The notes under the pieces: generated by a model | Told to the model about the DNA's origin: nothing | What the model saw: the letters and a program-made list of their open reading frames with translations, nothing else | Databases searched by the model: none | Assembly: GCF_036182465.1 (NCBI RefSeq) | Contig: NZ_CP108081.1 | Coordinates: 2,170,001-2,234,000, forward strand | DNA length: 64,000 nucleotides | Origin: Streptomyces sp. NBC_00258 | GTDB lineage: Bacteria; Actinomycetota; Actinomycetes; Streptomycetales; Streptomycetaceae | Direction: 5' to 3' | Position numbers and translations under genes: made by a program | Shown: positions 41,738 through 50,226 of the stretch, in pieces | Position numbering within the stretch: the stretch's first letter is position 1 | How the letters are laid out: the number at the start of each line of letters is the position of its first letter

Positions 41738-42112
41738 ATGGGCACTGCGGCAAGCCCCGGCTTCGACACCGAAGCCCTGCGCCGGGGCATCGAAGGCCAG
41801 GACGCGTCCGCGCTCCTGTCGCTGTACGCGGACGACGCGGAGATGCGCGTCGTCGACCGCAACACCCAGCCCAGCCACCCCAAGGTCATGCACGGCCGCG
41901 AGCAGATCCGCGAGATGCTCGACGACGTCTACAGCCGCGACATGACACACAAGTTGGAACAGTGTGTGATCCAGGGCGACCATGTCGCCTTCACCGAGTC
42001 CTGTCAGTACGCGGACGGCACCAGGGTGCTCTCGAACTCGATGATGTCGCTGCGCGACGGCAAGATCGTCGACCAGACCTTGCTGCAGGCATGGGACGAC
42101 GAAGAGCAGTAA
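41738..42112 (+). CDS. SnoaL-like (NTF2-fold) protein
   Basis: A 124-residue protein from ATG 41738 with GGGAGG upstream. It opens with a helix and the typical LLSLYADDAEMRVVDRN strand of SnoaL-type NTF2 folds, and closes with LRDGKIVDQTLLQAWDDEEQ. Such proteins are cyclases, isomerases or small-molecule binders; no particular reaction can be assigned. It is convergent with the MarR gene. Confidence 0.78.
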   Translation: MGTAASPGFDTEALRRGIEGQDASALLSLYADDAEMRVVDRNTQPSHPKVMHGREQIREMLDDVYSRDMTHKLEQCVIQGDHVAFTESCQYADGTRVLSNSMMSLRDGKIVDQTLLQAWDDEEQ

Positions 42113-42133
42113 GGGGTATGCCGGGGGTCCGGA

Positions 42134-42667
42134 TCACGACTCGTCTGACCTGGACCTTCTCGGCTCGGACGCGTCCGGGGCGGCCTCTGCGGCCTCGACC
42201 AGCTTCCGGAGCAGGTCGGCGAGTGTCAGCTTCTCTGCTTCTGTCAGCACTGAGAGCAGCGCGTTCTCGCCATGTTCTTCGGAGGCCGCGTGCCGCTCGA
42301 ACGCGTCGTATCCCGCCTCGGTGAGCCGTACGTGGACCCGGCGGCGGTCGGCCGCGTCGTGCGTACGCGTGATCAGGCCGGCGTCCTCCAGCGGGCCGAG
42401 CCGTGCGGACAGCGCGCCCCGGGTCAGACCGAGCAGATCGGCGAGCCGTGACGGGCTCGTCTCGTAGGGCGGGCCGAGCCTGCGCAGGGTGAGCAGCACC
42501 TTGAACTGCCAGTGCCTGAGCCCGTCGGAGTCCAGGGTGTCCCGGCGGGCCTGCGCCGCGTGCCGCGAGAGGATGCCGAGCCGCGCGAAGATCGCCTCCT
42601 TGACCGGGTCCATCCAGCCGAGCTCCTTCGACCAGAGCTCGACATGCCGGTCGACCGAATCGCCCAC
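42134..42667 (-). CDS. MarR-family regulator
   Basis: A 177-residue winged-helix protein. The recognition region SRLADLLGLTRGALSARLGP and wing ITRTHDAADRRRVHVRLTEAG are diagnostic. It has an acidic C-terminal tail. It is divergent from a TPR-like gene 77 bases away, and the shared gap holds direct repeats that may be its operator. Confidence 0.88.
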   Translation of the reverse strand: MGDSVDRHVELWSKELGWMDPVKEAIFARLGILSRHAAQARRDTLDSDGLRHWQFKVLLTLRRLGPPYETSPSRLADLLGLTRGALSARLGPLEDAGLITRTHDAADRRRVHVRLTEAGYDAFERHAASEEHGENALLSVLTEAEKLTLADLLRKLVEAAEAAPDASEPRRSRSDES

Positions 42668-42698
42668 CGATCCCCTCCTGACGTCCGGGCGGCAGCCC

Positions 42699-42725
42699 GA
42701 TAGTTTTCTTGTGGATAGTTTTTCT
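42699..42725. promoter_or_regulatory. Direct repeats in the marR divergent promoter
   Basis: GATAGTTTT at 42699-42707 is repeated at 42714-42722, 15 bases apart, in an AT-rich stretch between the MarR gene and its divergent neighbour. Likely promoter/operator DNA. Confidence 0.5.
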
Positions 42726-42744
42726 GATTACTACCTTCCTCGCC

Positions 42745-43602
42745 ATGACAAAAAAGACGAGCACGGCCCACGCCGTCCTTCCGGTGGACGTTGTCGTCGC
42801 GGCGGCGCGTGAACTGGCCCGGGCCGGGCGGTGGCAGAGCGCCCTGGACCTCCTCGACGGGGCCGTCACGGACGAGCCCCACGACCGCGCGGTCCTCGCT
42901 CTCGCCGGGGCGGAGGTCGCTCTTGAGCACGACTGGTTCGGAGGTACGGACACCGTGGACCTGCGGATCGCCGCCGCGGACAGGGTCTTGGACGAACTCA
43001 CCGGGCCGGTCGGCCTCTGGGACCTGGACTTCGTACGGCTGCGGCACACGTATTTCCGGCTGCTCCGCGGTGACGGTACGTTCCGGTTCGGGCCGGCGGG
43101 CAAGGATCCCGCCGAGCTGGCGGAGCTGCGGCGGGGTGCGCAGGAGCTGTGCGAGCGGGCGGACGACGAGGTGCGCCGGGGCTGGGCGCGGATGTATCTC
43201 GGGCTGATCGTCGACAACCTCTTCGCCGAGCGGGACGCGGCCCCCGCGCACTACGAACTCGCCCTGAGCGCCGGGGAGGCGGGCGACGATCTGCTGGCCC
43301 GTGAGGCGCTGCGGCATCTCGGCGACCACGACCACGACGACCTGGACCACGCACGGGCACGGGAGCGCTGGACCCGGGCGACCGCTCTCGGCGCTCGGGC
43401 GGGGAACGTCCCCGGCACCCTCTCCCAGCAGCTGCTCCTGGCGGTGCTGGCCCGCGACCGCGGCGACGAGGCGGGAGCCGCGGCCCTCGCGAACGAGGTG
43501 GCGCGCTGGGCGGGGGCGATCGGTGCCGTACGCATCGAGGCACAGGCGACCGGGTTCCTGGCGGGCGTGGACCCGACGGCCGGGCCCGAGGACGAGTCCT
43601 GA
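42745..43602 (+). CDS. TPR-like protein divergent from marR
   Basis: A 285-residue soluble protein starting at ATG 42745 (the 12 upstream codons are AT-rich promoter sequence). Helical repeats such as AARELARAGRWQSALDLLDG and GDEAGAAALANEVARWAG suggest a TPR-like superhelix, without clear consensus. A His/Asp-rich patch DHDHDDLDHAR is unusual and could bind metal. Being divergent from marR, it may be that regulator's target. Confidence 0.65.
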   Translation: MTKKTSTAHAVLPVDVVVAAARELARAGRWQSALDLLDGAVTDEPHDRAVLALAGAEVALEHDWFGGTDTVDLRIAAADRVLDELTGPVGLWDLDFVRLRHTYFRLLRGDGTFRFGPAGKDPAELAELRRGAQELCERADDEVRRGWARMYLGLIVDNLFAERDAAPAHYELALSAGEAGDDLLAREALRHLGDHDHDDLDHARARERWTRATALGARAGNVPGTLSQQLLLAVLARDRGDEAGAAALANEVARWAGAIGAVRIEAQATGFLAGVDPTAGPEDES

Positions 43603-43614
43603 CCCTCGGCTAGT

Positions 43615-43700
43615 GTGGGCGTGGGCCGTGACTGGCGCTGAGGTGGAGTACCACCGGGGAGCGGCCCGACGCACACGTCTTCGCCGCGCGCCTGGGCATC
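43615..43700 (+). ncRNA. ZTP (pfl) riboswitch upstream of folD
   Basis: The leader shows the conserved blocks of the pfl motif in order: GGGCCGTGACTGGCG (43623-43637), a GGTGG/CCACC hairpin with AGTA loop (43642-43655), GGGGAGC (43656-43662) and the distal GCCTGGGCA (43690-43698) needed for the pseudoknot. ZTP/ZMP-sensing RNAs are known to control folate one-carbon and purine genes, including folD, when 10-formyl-tetrahydrofolate is low. The ribosome binding site is 14 bases further on. Confidence 0.88.
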
Positions 43701-43724
43701 TTCCACGACGCTCAGGAGTAGCTC

Positions 43725-44573
43725 ATGTCCCAGGCCCAGCTGATGGACGGCACCGGTCTCGCCGGGCGGATCGTCGAGGAGACGGCCAAGCGGGCGGCCG
43801 GCCTCACCGAACGCATGGGGGCGGCACCCTGTCTGGCCACCGTGCTGGTGGGCGAGGACCCCGCCTCCGTCACGTACGTACGCATGAAGCAGAACCGTTC
43901 CCGCAAGGCGGGTATCGAGTCGCGGCACGTGGCTCTGCCTGCCGGGATCCCGACGGCCGAGCTGGTCGGCACGCTCACCGCGCTGTCCGCGGACCCGACC
44001 GTGCACGGGATCCTGTTGCAGCACCCGATGGGTCACCACATCGACGAGCGCGCGGCGTTCGAGGCGATCGCTCCGGAGAAGGACGTCGACGGCGTCACGC
44101 TGGCGTCGTTCTCCGCGATGAGCTTCGGTCTGCCGGGCTTCGCGTCGTGCACGCCCGGCGGGATCATGCGGCTCCTGGACGAGTACGACGTCGACCCGGC
44201 CGGCAAGCGGGCCGTCGTGGTGGGCCGCAGCGCGATCCTCGGCAAGCCGGTGGGCATGCTGCTGCTCGGACGCGACGCCACGGTGACGTACTGCCACTCG
44301 CGCACGGCCGACCTGTCGGCGGTCGTGCGGGAGGCCGACATCGTGGTGGCCGCGGTGGGGCGGCCCCGGCTGATCCGCGGCGAGGACATCAAGCCGGGCG
44401 CGGTCGTCGTCGACGCCGGTTACAACCCCGGCAACGTCGGCGACGTCGACTTCGACAGCGCACGGGAGCGGGCCTCGCTGATCACCCCCGTGCCGGGCGG
44501 GGTCGGACCGATGACGATCGCCACGCTGCTGGCCCAGACCGTCGAGGCGGCCACGCGGCAGACCGGCGCCTGA
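43725..44573 (+). CDS. folD: Methylene-THF dehydrogenase / methenyl-THF cyclohydrolase
   Basis: A 282-residue bifunctional cytoplasmic enzyme that interconverts 5,10-methylene-, methenyl- and 10-formyl-tetrahydrofolate with NADP. Visible are the Tyr/Lys active-site segment SVTYVRMKQNRSRKAG, KDVDG, SCTPGGIMRLL, the Rossmann stretch AVVVGRSAILGKPVGMLLLG and GGVGPMTIATLL. The usual QLPLP loop reads QHPMG, a deviation near the folate site typical of a paralogue rather than the standard enzyme. It starts at ATG 43725 after AGGAGT and is preceded by a ZTP riboswitch. It ends flush with the convergent neighbour. Confidence 0.93.
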   Translation: MSQAQLMDGTGLAGRIVEETAKRAAGLTERMGAAPCLATVLVGEDPASVTYVRMKQNRSRKAGIESRHVALPAGIPTAELVGTLTALSADPTVHGILLQHPMGHHIDERAAFEAIAPEKDVDGVTLASFSAMSFGLPGFASCTPGGIMRLLDEYDVDPAGKRAVVVGRSAILGKPVGMLLLGRDATVTYCHSRTADLSAVVREADIVVAAVGRPRLIRGEDIKPGAVVVDAGYNPGNVGDVDFDSARERASLITPVPGGVGPMTIATLLAQTVEAATRQTGA

Positions 44574-45608
44574 TCAGCGCATCCACGCGCTGTAGTCCAT
44601 GACGTCACCCGCCTTGAGCCCGTACTCGGGCTCGGCGGCCGTGGCCGTGCTCTCCAGGCCGAGGACGGCACCGGTGACCGGGTCCATGATCAGCATCTCC
44701 CGGAAGCCGGTGCCGTCGTACACGTACGCCTGGCCTCTCCGGCCCAGGCGATCGGTCACCTGGCCGACGGGCCGCAGTCCGTCGGCGTCCGCGAGGAGCC
44801 GGGCGAGTGCCGCGTCCTCACGGGCGCCGAGGGTCCAGGTGTCGAGCAACAGCCTTGTGACGTCCAGCAGTTCGGACGTGGTAAGCGGGGTGTCGGTGTG
44901 CTGCGCGTCCTGCAGATAGGCGCGCAGCCGCCTGGCGTCGTGCGGGGGCGGCGACTCGGGCGGGGCGTCGCTCCAGCTCGGCGGGAAGGTCTGCTCGCTG
45001 ATGACATGACCGTCGTCGACGAGGCGGGGGCCGCCGCCCCCCTCGGAGAGGACCGGCCGGCCCGGACGGCGCGGGTCGGTCGCGACGACCAACTCCGTGT
45101 GGCTGTCGTCCGCGTTCCAGCGCACGATGCGCTCCACGGGGAGCGTGATCGGAGGCTTGTCCTCCGACATGCCCATGCTCCACGACTGCACATGCGTCCC
45201 CTTGCGCAGACGGGACGAACCGTCCGCGGCCCCGTCGGCACGCTCGGCCAGCCGGTCCAGCGGTACGGGGGTGGAGTCGGCCCGGACGACGAGCGGGCGC
45301 GGCGCGGCCACCGCGGGGGTGGTGCTCGGTCCCGCGAGAAGGAGCGCGAGGGAGGTCACGGCGACGGCCGCGGCCGTCGCGAGGGCCCACACGAGACGCG
45401 TACGGCGAGGGCGGGGGCCGCGCAGCAGCCGGCTGAGACCGCCATGGCCTGGCAGGAAGCGGCCTGGCCTCGGGCGCTCGTCGGTCGCCGCCCCCACGAG
45501 CTGGTTGAGGCGGCGTTCGGCATCGTGGCCAAGGGGTCCGTCGCCGAAGCGGGGGTCGTCGGACGGCACCGGGTTGGCGCGGCGCAGCAGTTCGAGTTCG
45601 TCAGCCAT
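44574..45608 (-). CDS. CU044_5270-type membrane protein, partner of an ECF sigma factor
   Basis: A 344-residue protein with a cytoplasmic N-terminus (about 1-68, MADELELLRRANPVPSDDP), one transmembrane helix (LVWALATAAAVAVTSLALLLAG) and an extracytoplasmic domain ending GDVMDYSAWMR. The layout and end sequence match the actinobacterial CU044_5270 family found beside ECF sigma genes. It overlaps the sigma gene by 8 bases and probably acts as its membrane anti-sigma factor or sensor; that role is inference. Confidence 0.78.
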   Translation of the reverse strand: MADELELLRRANPVPSDDPRFGDGPLGHDAERRLNQLVGAATDERPRPGRFLPGHGGLSRLLRGPRPRRTRLVWALATAAAVAVTSLALLLAGPSTTPAVAAPRPLVVRADSTPVPLDRLAERADGAADGSSRLRKGTHVQSWSMGMSEDKPPITLPVERIVRWNADDSHTELVVATDPRRPGRPVLSEGGGGPRLVDDGHVISEQTFPPSWSDAPPESPPPHDARRLRAYLQDAQHTDTPLTTSELLDVTRLLLDTWTLGAREDAALARLLADADGLRPVGQVTDRLGRRGQAYVYDGTGFREMLIMDPVTGAVLGLESTATAAEPEYGLKAGDVMDYSAWMR

Positions 45609-46164
45609 GGCGCTGCTCCTTCGGGGTGTCGCGGCGAGGCGTCGTGGGACCGGCGGCCACGGTGGTCCTCATGCTGTCGATCTCGGCTCTGAGCCGGCGG
45701 CGGGCGCGGTGCAGCCGCATCGCCGCCGCTCTGTTGCCGCAGCCGAGGGCCACGGCGACCTCGTCGATGCCGAGTTCCTCCCAGGTGGTGAGCCGCAGGA
45801 CCTCCTGGTCGGCGGGTGCCAGCCGGGCCAGCGCGTCGTGCACCCAGGCGCCGGGCTGCTCCGAGTCGGGGCTGTCCACGATCTGCCGGCCGTGCGCGGT
45901 CTCGTCGTGACCGAGCTTGTCGACGAGTCGCCGGCGGCGTCCGTAGCCGCGTACCGCGTTGGACAGGCAGTTGCGTGCCACGCCGTACAGCCAGGGAAGG
46001 GGGGACGCGGGCAGGTCGGACCGGCGCCGCCAGGCGACGGTGAAGACCTCCGCCACCACTTCCTCGACTTCGCTGGTCCGGCCGTCCAGTCGCCGCGCAA
46101 CGTACCGGCTGACCGCCCAGTAGTGCTCGCGATAGGCAGCGGCGAAGGTCTCGTCGTTGCTCAT
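45601..46164 (-). CDS. ECF RNA polymerase sigma factor
   Basis: A 187-residue sigma-70-family protein (ATG 46164). Region 2 includes YVARRLDGRTSEVEEVVAEV and WLYGVARNCLSNAVRGYGRR; region 4 is LARLAPADQEVLRLTTWEEL followed by GIDEVAVALGCGNRAAAMRL. The downstream membrane protein overlaps it and is a likely regulator. Target promoters are unknown. Confidence 0.88.
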   Translation of the reverse strand: MSNDETFAAAYREHYWAVSRYVARRLDGRTSEVEEVVAEVFTVAWRRRSDLPASPLPWLYGVARNCLSNAVRGYGRRRRLVDKLGHDETAHGRQIVDSPDSEQPGAWVHDALARLAPADQEVLRLTTWEELGIDEVAVALGCGNRAAAMRLHRARRRLRAEIDSMRTTVAAGPTTPRRDTPKEQRHG

Positions 46165-46270
46165 GTTCCGTAGGTGTCCGGCAGTTCCTCGATCGTCACA
46201 CCTGAAGGCGGTGATCCTTGTCGCTCCGCCCCAGTGTGACGACCGGATGGGCCTCGGACACAGGCGGGGT

Positions 46271-47953
46271 ATGGAGAGCAACACTGTCGCCGCGGCGCTC
46301 GCGCCCCCGCGTGCGGGCCGTCGCCCGGGCCTCGCCGCCGTCCGCTGGCTGACCACCACTGACCACAAGACGATCGGTACGTTGTACCTGGTCACCTCGT
46401 TCGCGTTCTTCTGCATCGGCGGCGTGATGGCGCTGTTCATGCGCGCCGAACTGGCCCGTCCCGGCACGCAGATCATGTCGAACGAGCAGTTCAACCAGGC
46501 GTTCACGATGCACGGCACGATCATGCTGCTGATGTTCGCGACACCGCTGTTCGCCGGCTTCACCAACTGGATCATGCCGCTGCAGATCGGCGCGCCCGAC
46601 GTCGCGTTCCCGCGGCTGAACATGTTCGCCTACTGGCTGTACCTGTTCGGCTCGCTGATCGCGGTCGGTGGTTTCCTCACCCCGCAGGGCGCGGCCGACT
46701 TCGGCTGGTTCGCCTACAGCCCGCTGTCGGACGCGGTCCGCTCGCCGGGCATCGGCGCCGACATGTGGATCATGGGTCTGGCGTTCTCCGGCTTCGGCAC
46801 CATCCTGGGCGCGGTCAACTTCATCACCACCATCATCTGCATGCGCGCGCCGGGCATGACCATGTTCCGCATGCCGATCTTCGTGTGGAACGTGCTGCTC
46901 ACCGCGGTCCTCGTGCTGCTCGCCTTCCCCGTCCTTGCCGCCGCGCTGTTCGCGCTGGAGGCGGATCGGAAATTCGGCGCACACATCTTCGATGCCGCCA
47001 ACGGTGGTGCCCTGTTGTGGCAGCACCTGTTCTGGTTCTTCGGGCATCCAGAGGTGTACATCATCGCGCTGCCGTTCTTCGGCATCATCAGCGAGGTCAT
47101 CCCGGTCTTCTCCCGCAAGCCGATGTTCGGCTACATGGGCCTGATCGGCGCGACCATCGCCATCGCCGGCCTGTCGGTGACGGTGTGGGCGCACCACATG
47201 TACGTCACCGGCGGTGTGCTGCTGCCGTTCTTCTCCTTCATGACGTTCCTCATCGCGGTGCCGACCGGTGTGAAGTTCTTCAACTGGATCGGCACCATGT
47301 GGAAGGGGTCCCTGAGTTTCGAGACCCCGATGCTGTGGGCCACCGGCTTCCTGATCACCTTCACCTTCGGTGGTCTGACCGGTGTCATCCTGGCCTCGCC
47401 GCCGATGGACTTCCACGTCTCGGACTCCTATTTCGTGGTGGCGCACTTCCACTACGTGGTCTTCGGCACCGTGGTCTTCGCGATGTTCTCCGGCTTCCAC
47501 TTCTGGTGGCCGAAGTTCACCGGCAAGATGCTCGACGAACGCCTCGGCAAGATCACCTTCTGGACGCTGTTCATCGGCTTCCACGGCACCTTCCTCGTCC
47601 AGCACTGGCTGGGCACGAACGGGATGCAGCGCCGGATTCCCGACTATCTGGCCGTGGAGGGTCTGACGGTCCTCAATACGGTGTCCAGCATCTTCTCCTT
47701 CGTTCTCGGACTGTCCCTGCTGCCGTTCTTCTACAACGTGTGGAAGACGGCGAAGTACGGCGAGAAGGTCGAGGCCGACGACCCGTGGGGTTACGGCCGT
47801 TCGCTGGAGTGGGCGACCTCCTGCCCGCCGCCGCGGCACAACTTCGTCGTCCTGCCGCGGATACGTTCCGAGGCCCCGGCGTTCGACCTGCACTATCCCG
47901 AGATCGGTGCCGCGGCCGGGCAGTTGCCTGCGCCGGAGAGGGTTCTGCGGTGA
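46271..47953 (+). CDS. ctaD: Cytochrome c oxidase subunit I (orphan paralogue)
   Basis: A 560-residue twelve-helix heme-copper oxidase subunit. Heme a/a3 and CuB ligands are present: TMHGTIMLLM, WFFGHPEVYIIALP (His-Tyr pair), VWAHHMYVTGG and HFHYVVFGTVVF. It reduces oxygen at the cytoplasmic membrane and pumps protons with subunits II-IV. ATG 46271 fits the family length; the open frame begins at 46157. The usual ctaC/ctaE/qcr genes are absent here, so this is a second copy that borrows partners or forms an alternative oxidase. Its stop overlaps the next gene as GTGA. Confidence 0.93.
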   Translation: MESNTVAAALAPPRAGRRPGLAAVRWLTTTDHKTIGTLYLVTSFAFFCIGGVMALFMRAELARPGTQIMSNEQFNQAFTMHGTIMLLMFATPLFAGFTNWIMPLQIGAPDVAFPRLNMFAYWLYLFGSLIAVGGFLTPQGAADFGWFAYSPLSDAVRSPGIGADMWIMGLAFSGFGTILGAVNFITTIICMRAPGMTMFRMPIFVWNVLLTAVLVLLAFPVLAAALFALEADRKFGAHIFDAANGGALLWQHLFWFFGHPEVYIIALPFFGIISEVIPVFSRKPMFGYMGLIGATIAIAGLSVTVWAHHMYVTGGVLLPFFSFMTFLIAVPTGVKFFNWIGTMWKGSLSFETPMLWATGFLITFTFGGLTGVILASPPMDFHVSDSYFVVAHFHYVVFGTVVFAMFSGFHFWWPKFTGKMLDERLGKITFWTLFIGFHGTFLVQHWLGTNGMQRRIPDYLAVEGLTVLNTVSSIFSFVLGLSLLPFFYNVWKTAKYGEKVEADDPWGYGRSLEWATSCPPPRHNFVVLPRIRSEAPAFDLHYPEIGAAAGQLPAPERVLR

Positions 47954-48306
47954 CGGCGATGGACGAACGGCCGGTCGATGCGGGGGTGTTGATCAACGAG
48001 TTGGAGGGTCATCTTCTGATCGAGGCGACCCTGGGTGAAGGGCGGGCCGAAGCGGGTCGTTTCAGCCGGCAGTTCGGGTGGCTCACCGACAGCCAGCGGG
48101 CCGAGGTCGAGGAGCGGTTCGCGGAGGAGTATGTGTCGCTTGCGCGGGTCTCCTGGCGGCGGACCGTTCAGCGGGGCGTCGAGTTGCGGGGTGAGTACGA
48201 GGAGGCGTATCGGGTGTTGCGTCAACGGCTGCTCTCGGTGTGGGTGTTCGGGGTGGCGCTCATCAGCGGGGCTGCCGTTGTGGTTGTGTCACTGGTCCGG
48301 CAATGA
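47950..48306 (+). CDS. Small membrane protein coupled to ctaD
   Basis: A 118-residue protein from GTG 47950, overlapping the ctaD stop by four bases. It is hydrophilic and helical for about 90 residues (EERFAEEYVSLARVSWRRTV), then ends in one transmembrane helix, LLSVWVFGVALISGAAVVVVS. It is probably an accessory or regulatory protein of this oxidase paralogue. No family was recognised. Confidence 0.7.
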   Translation: MTAMDERPVDAGVLINELEGHLLIEATLGEGRAEAGRFSRQFGWLTDSQRAEVEERFAEEYVSLARVSWRRTVQRGVELRGEYEEAYRVLRQRLLSVWVFGVALISGAAVVVVSLVRQ

Positions 48307-48334
48307 CCAACGAGCCTGTCGTTCGATGGCTGCG

Positions 48335-48393
48335 GGCCGTCCGTGGCTGGTCGCGCAGTTCCCCGCGCCCCTGAAAAGGCGCGCCGTACTGGA
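48335..48393. repeat. Streptomyces intergenic repeat, copy 1
   Basis: GGCTGGTCGCGCAGTTCCCC followed by GCGCCCCTGAAAAGGCGCGCC is a sequence seen in very many Streptomyces intergenic gaps, usually after genes. A related inverse copy lies at 55247-55320. It may serve as a terminator. Confidence 0.65.
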
Positions 48394-48408
48394 CCGGAAC
48401 CCACCCGC

Positions 48409-49170
48409 TCAGCCGACCCTCTCCGCCAAGAAGTCCTCCCAGGTCCGCTTGCCGATCGTCGTGTTCTTGAGGGAGAGGTTGTCGCCGGACCGGTACGCGC
48501 GGCCTGCCTTTCCCGGCATGTGGACGGGGAGCATGGGGCGGCGCTTGCCTTGGGTCTTCAGGTAGGTGGTGAGCAGGTCGGCCAGGGCGTAGACGGTCGG
48601 GCCGGTCAGGTCGGGGACCAGGCCGGCCGGCTTGGCTAGGGTCAGTTCCACGAGTCGGGCGGCCACGTCGCGGGAGTCGACCGGCTGGAACCGGAGGCCG
48701 CCCGGGACAGGGATCACGGGCAGCTTCGTCATCCCCTGAGCCATCTTCAGGACCAGGTCGTGGAACTGGGCGGCGCGCAGTGTCGTCCACGGCAGGCCGG
48801 AGTCGGCGACGGCACGCTCGGCGCCCAGCTTGGCCCGGAAGTAGCCCAGTGGGACCGCGTCCGCGCCGGTCACCGAGATGTACACCAGGTGCCGTACCTC
48901 GGCGCGCGACGCGGCCCGCACGAGGTTGCGGGTCGCCTCGTCGTCGCCCTTGGGACCGCCCGCGAGGTGGAGGACGGTCTCGACTCCGGCCAGCGCGGCC
49001 TCCATGCCCTCGCCCTTGAGCAGGTCGGCGGTCACGTACTCGACGCCGTCACCGGACGGGCGGCCGTGCCTGCTGAGGACCCGTACGTCGTGGCAGGCCT
49101 CCCGCAGCAGGGGGACGACGTGGCTGCCGAGGGTGCCCGTACCGCCGGTGACCAGGATGGGAGTCGTCAT
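48409..49170 (-). CDS. NmrA-like NAD(P)-binding oxidoreductase, ECF41 partner
   Basis: A 253-residue atypical short-chain dehydrogenase. The NAD(P) loop is LVTGGTGTLGSHVVPLL at the start; VETVLHLAGGPKGDDEAT and LVYISVTGADAVPLGYFRAK follow. The usual SDR Tyr-x3-Lys is replaced by Tyr-Phe-Arg-Ala-Lys, i.e. YFRAK, still matching. It starts at ATG 49170 with GGAGGAA upstream. It is divergent from an ECF41-type sigma gene, whose partners are often such oxidoreductases, and a matching promoter precedes it. Confidence 0.85.
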   Translation of the reverse strand: MTTPILVTGGTGTLGSHVVPLLREACHDVRVLSRHGRPSGDGVEYVTADLLKGEGMEAALAGVETVLHLAGGPKGDDEATRNLVRAASRAEVRHLVYISVTGADAVPLGYFRAKLGAERAVADSGLPWTTLRAAQFHDLVLKMAQGMTKLPVIPVPGGLRFQPVDSRDVAARLVELTLAKPAGLVPDLTGPTVYALADLLTTYLKTQGKRRPMLPVHMPGKAGRAYRSGDNLSLKNTTIGKRTWEDFLAERVG

Positions 49171-49246
49171 GGTTCCTCCGTCAATCGCTCGGCCCGGGAG
49201 TCCGGCTCCCGGTACCTTCAGCTGGGTTTTTGTGGATCTACTGCCA

Positions 49247-49274
49247 TGACCCCGGCCGACGAAGGAATGTGACA
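49247..49274 (-). promoter_or_regulatory. ECF41-type promoter of the NmrA-like gene
   Basis: On the minus strand TGTCACA (49274-49268), 16 bases and GGTCA (49251-49247) closely match the ECF41 consensus TGTCACA-N16-CGTC. The -35 lies directly before the start codon of the divergent sigma gene. Confidence 0.65.
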
Positions 49275-49275
49275 C

Positions 49276-50160
49276 GTGAACGAGCTCGACTGGCTGACCG
49301 AGGGTTTCGAGGAGCACCGGCCCCGTCTGCACGCGATGGCGTACCGGATGCTCGGTTCCGCGAGTGAGGCCGACGACGCTCTTCAGGACGCCTGGCTGCG
49401 GGTCGGTCGCGCCGACACCGACAGCGTGGAGAACATCGGCGGGTGGCTGACGACCGTGGTGGCGCGGGTGTGCCTCAACATGCTGCGCTCGCGGGAGCAC
49501 CGGCGTGAGGAGTCGCTCGAAGCGAGGGAACCCGTTCCGGCACGCGGTCAGGACGACGGGCGCGATCCCGAGGAGGAGGCGCTGCTGGCCGACTCGGTCG
49601 GGGTGGCCCTGCTGGTCGTGCTGGACACGCTGTCCCCTGCCGAGCGCCTCTCCTTCGTCCTGCACGACATGTTCGCCGTGCCCTTCGATGAGATCGGCCC
49701 GATGCTGGAGCGTTCTCCGGCCGCCGTGAGGCAGCTCGCGAGCCGTGCCAGGCGCCGGGTCAAGGGTGCCTCACCTCTGCCCGAGGCCGATCTGGCCCGT
49801 CGGCGCAGGGTCGTGGACGCCTTCCTGGCCGCCACCCGCGGCGGGAACTTCGACGCGCTGGTGGCCCTGCTCCACCCGGACGTGGTGCTGCACGCCGACA
49901 GGTCGGTCGTCCCGACGCCGGATCCGGTCGTGGTGAGCGGTGCGCACCCGGTCGCCAAGGGCGCGATGGCCGCCACGGGCAGGGCCCGGTTCACCGGTCC
50001 CGCGCTGGTGAACGGTTCGGCCGGACTCGCGATGGCTCCGCAGGGGCGGCTCCGCCTGGTGCTCGCCTTCACGATCACGGACGACATGATCACCCGGATC
50101 GACGTCGTCGCGGACCCCGACCGCCTCGACGAACTGGAGCTCGCGGTGCTCGACGACTGA
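49276..50160 (+). CDS. sigJ: ECF41/SigJ-type sigma factor with SnoaL-like C-terminus
   Basis: A 294-residue protein (GTG 49276). Region 2 (RPRLHAMAYRMLGSASEADD, ALQDAWLRV), region 4 (LDTLSPAERLSFVLHDMFAV, AAVRQLASRARRRV) and a C-terminal SnoaL-like domain of about 115 residues ending VVADPDRLDELEL. Such C-terminal extensions replace anti-sigma factors in the ECF41 group and modulate the sigma core internally. The divergent NmrA-like oxidoreductase is the expected target. The gene symbol denotes the family, not a confirmed orthologue. Confidence 0.88.
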   Translation: MNELDWLTEGFEEHRPRLHAMAYRMLGSASEADDALQDAWLRVGRADTDSVENIGGWLTTVVARVCLNMLRSREHRREESLEAREPVPARGQDDGRDPEEEALLADSVGVALLVVLDTLSPAERLSFVLHDMFAVPFDEIGPMLERSPAAVRQLASRARRRVKGASPLPEADLARRRRVVDAFLAATRGGNFDALVALLHPDVVLHADRSVVPTPDPVVVSGAHPVAKGAMAATGRARFTGPALVNGSAGLAMAPQGRLRLVLAFTITDDMITRIDVVADPDRLDELELAVLDD

Positions 50161-50226
50161 CGGCGGTGCGGCGCGTCGGCGTGCGGACCCTATGACCGTG
50201 CGGCACGCGCCGCCATACTTGCCGTC

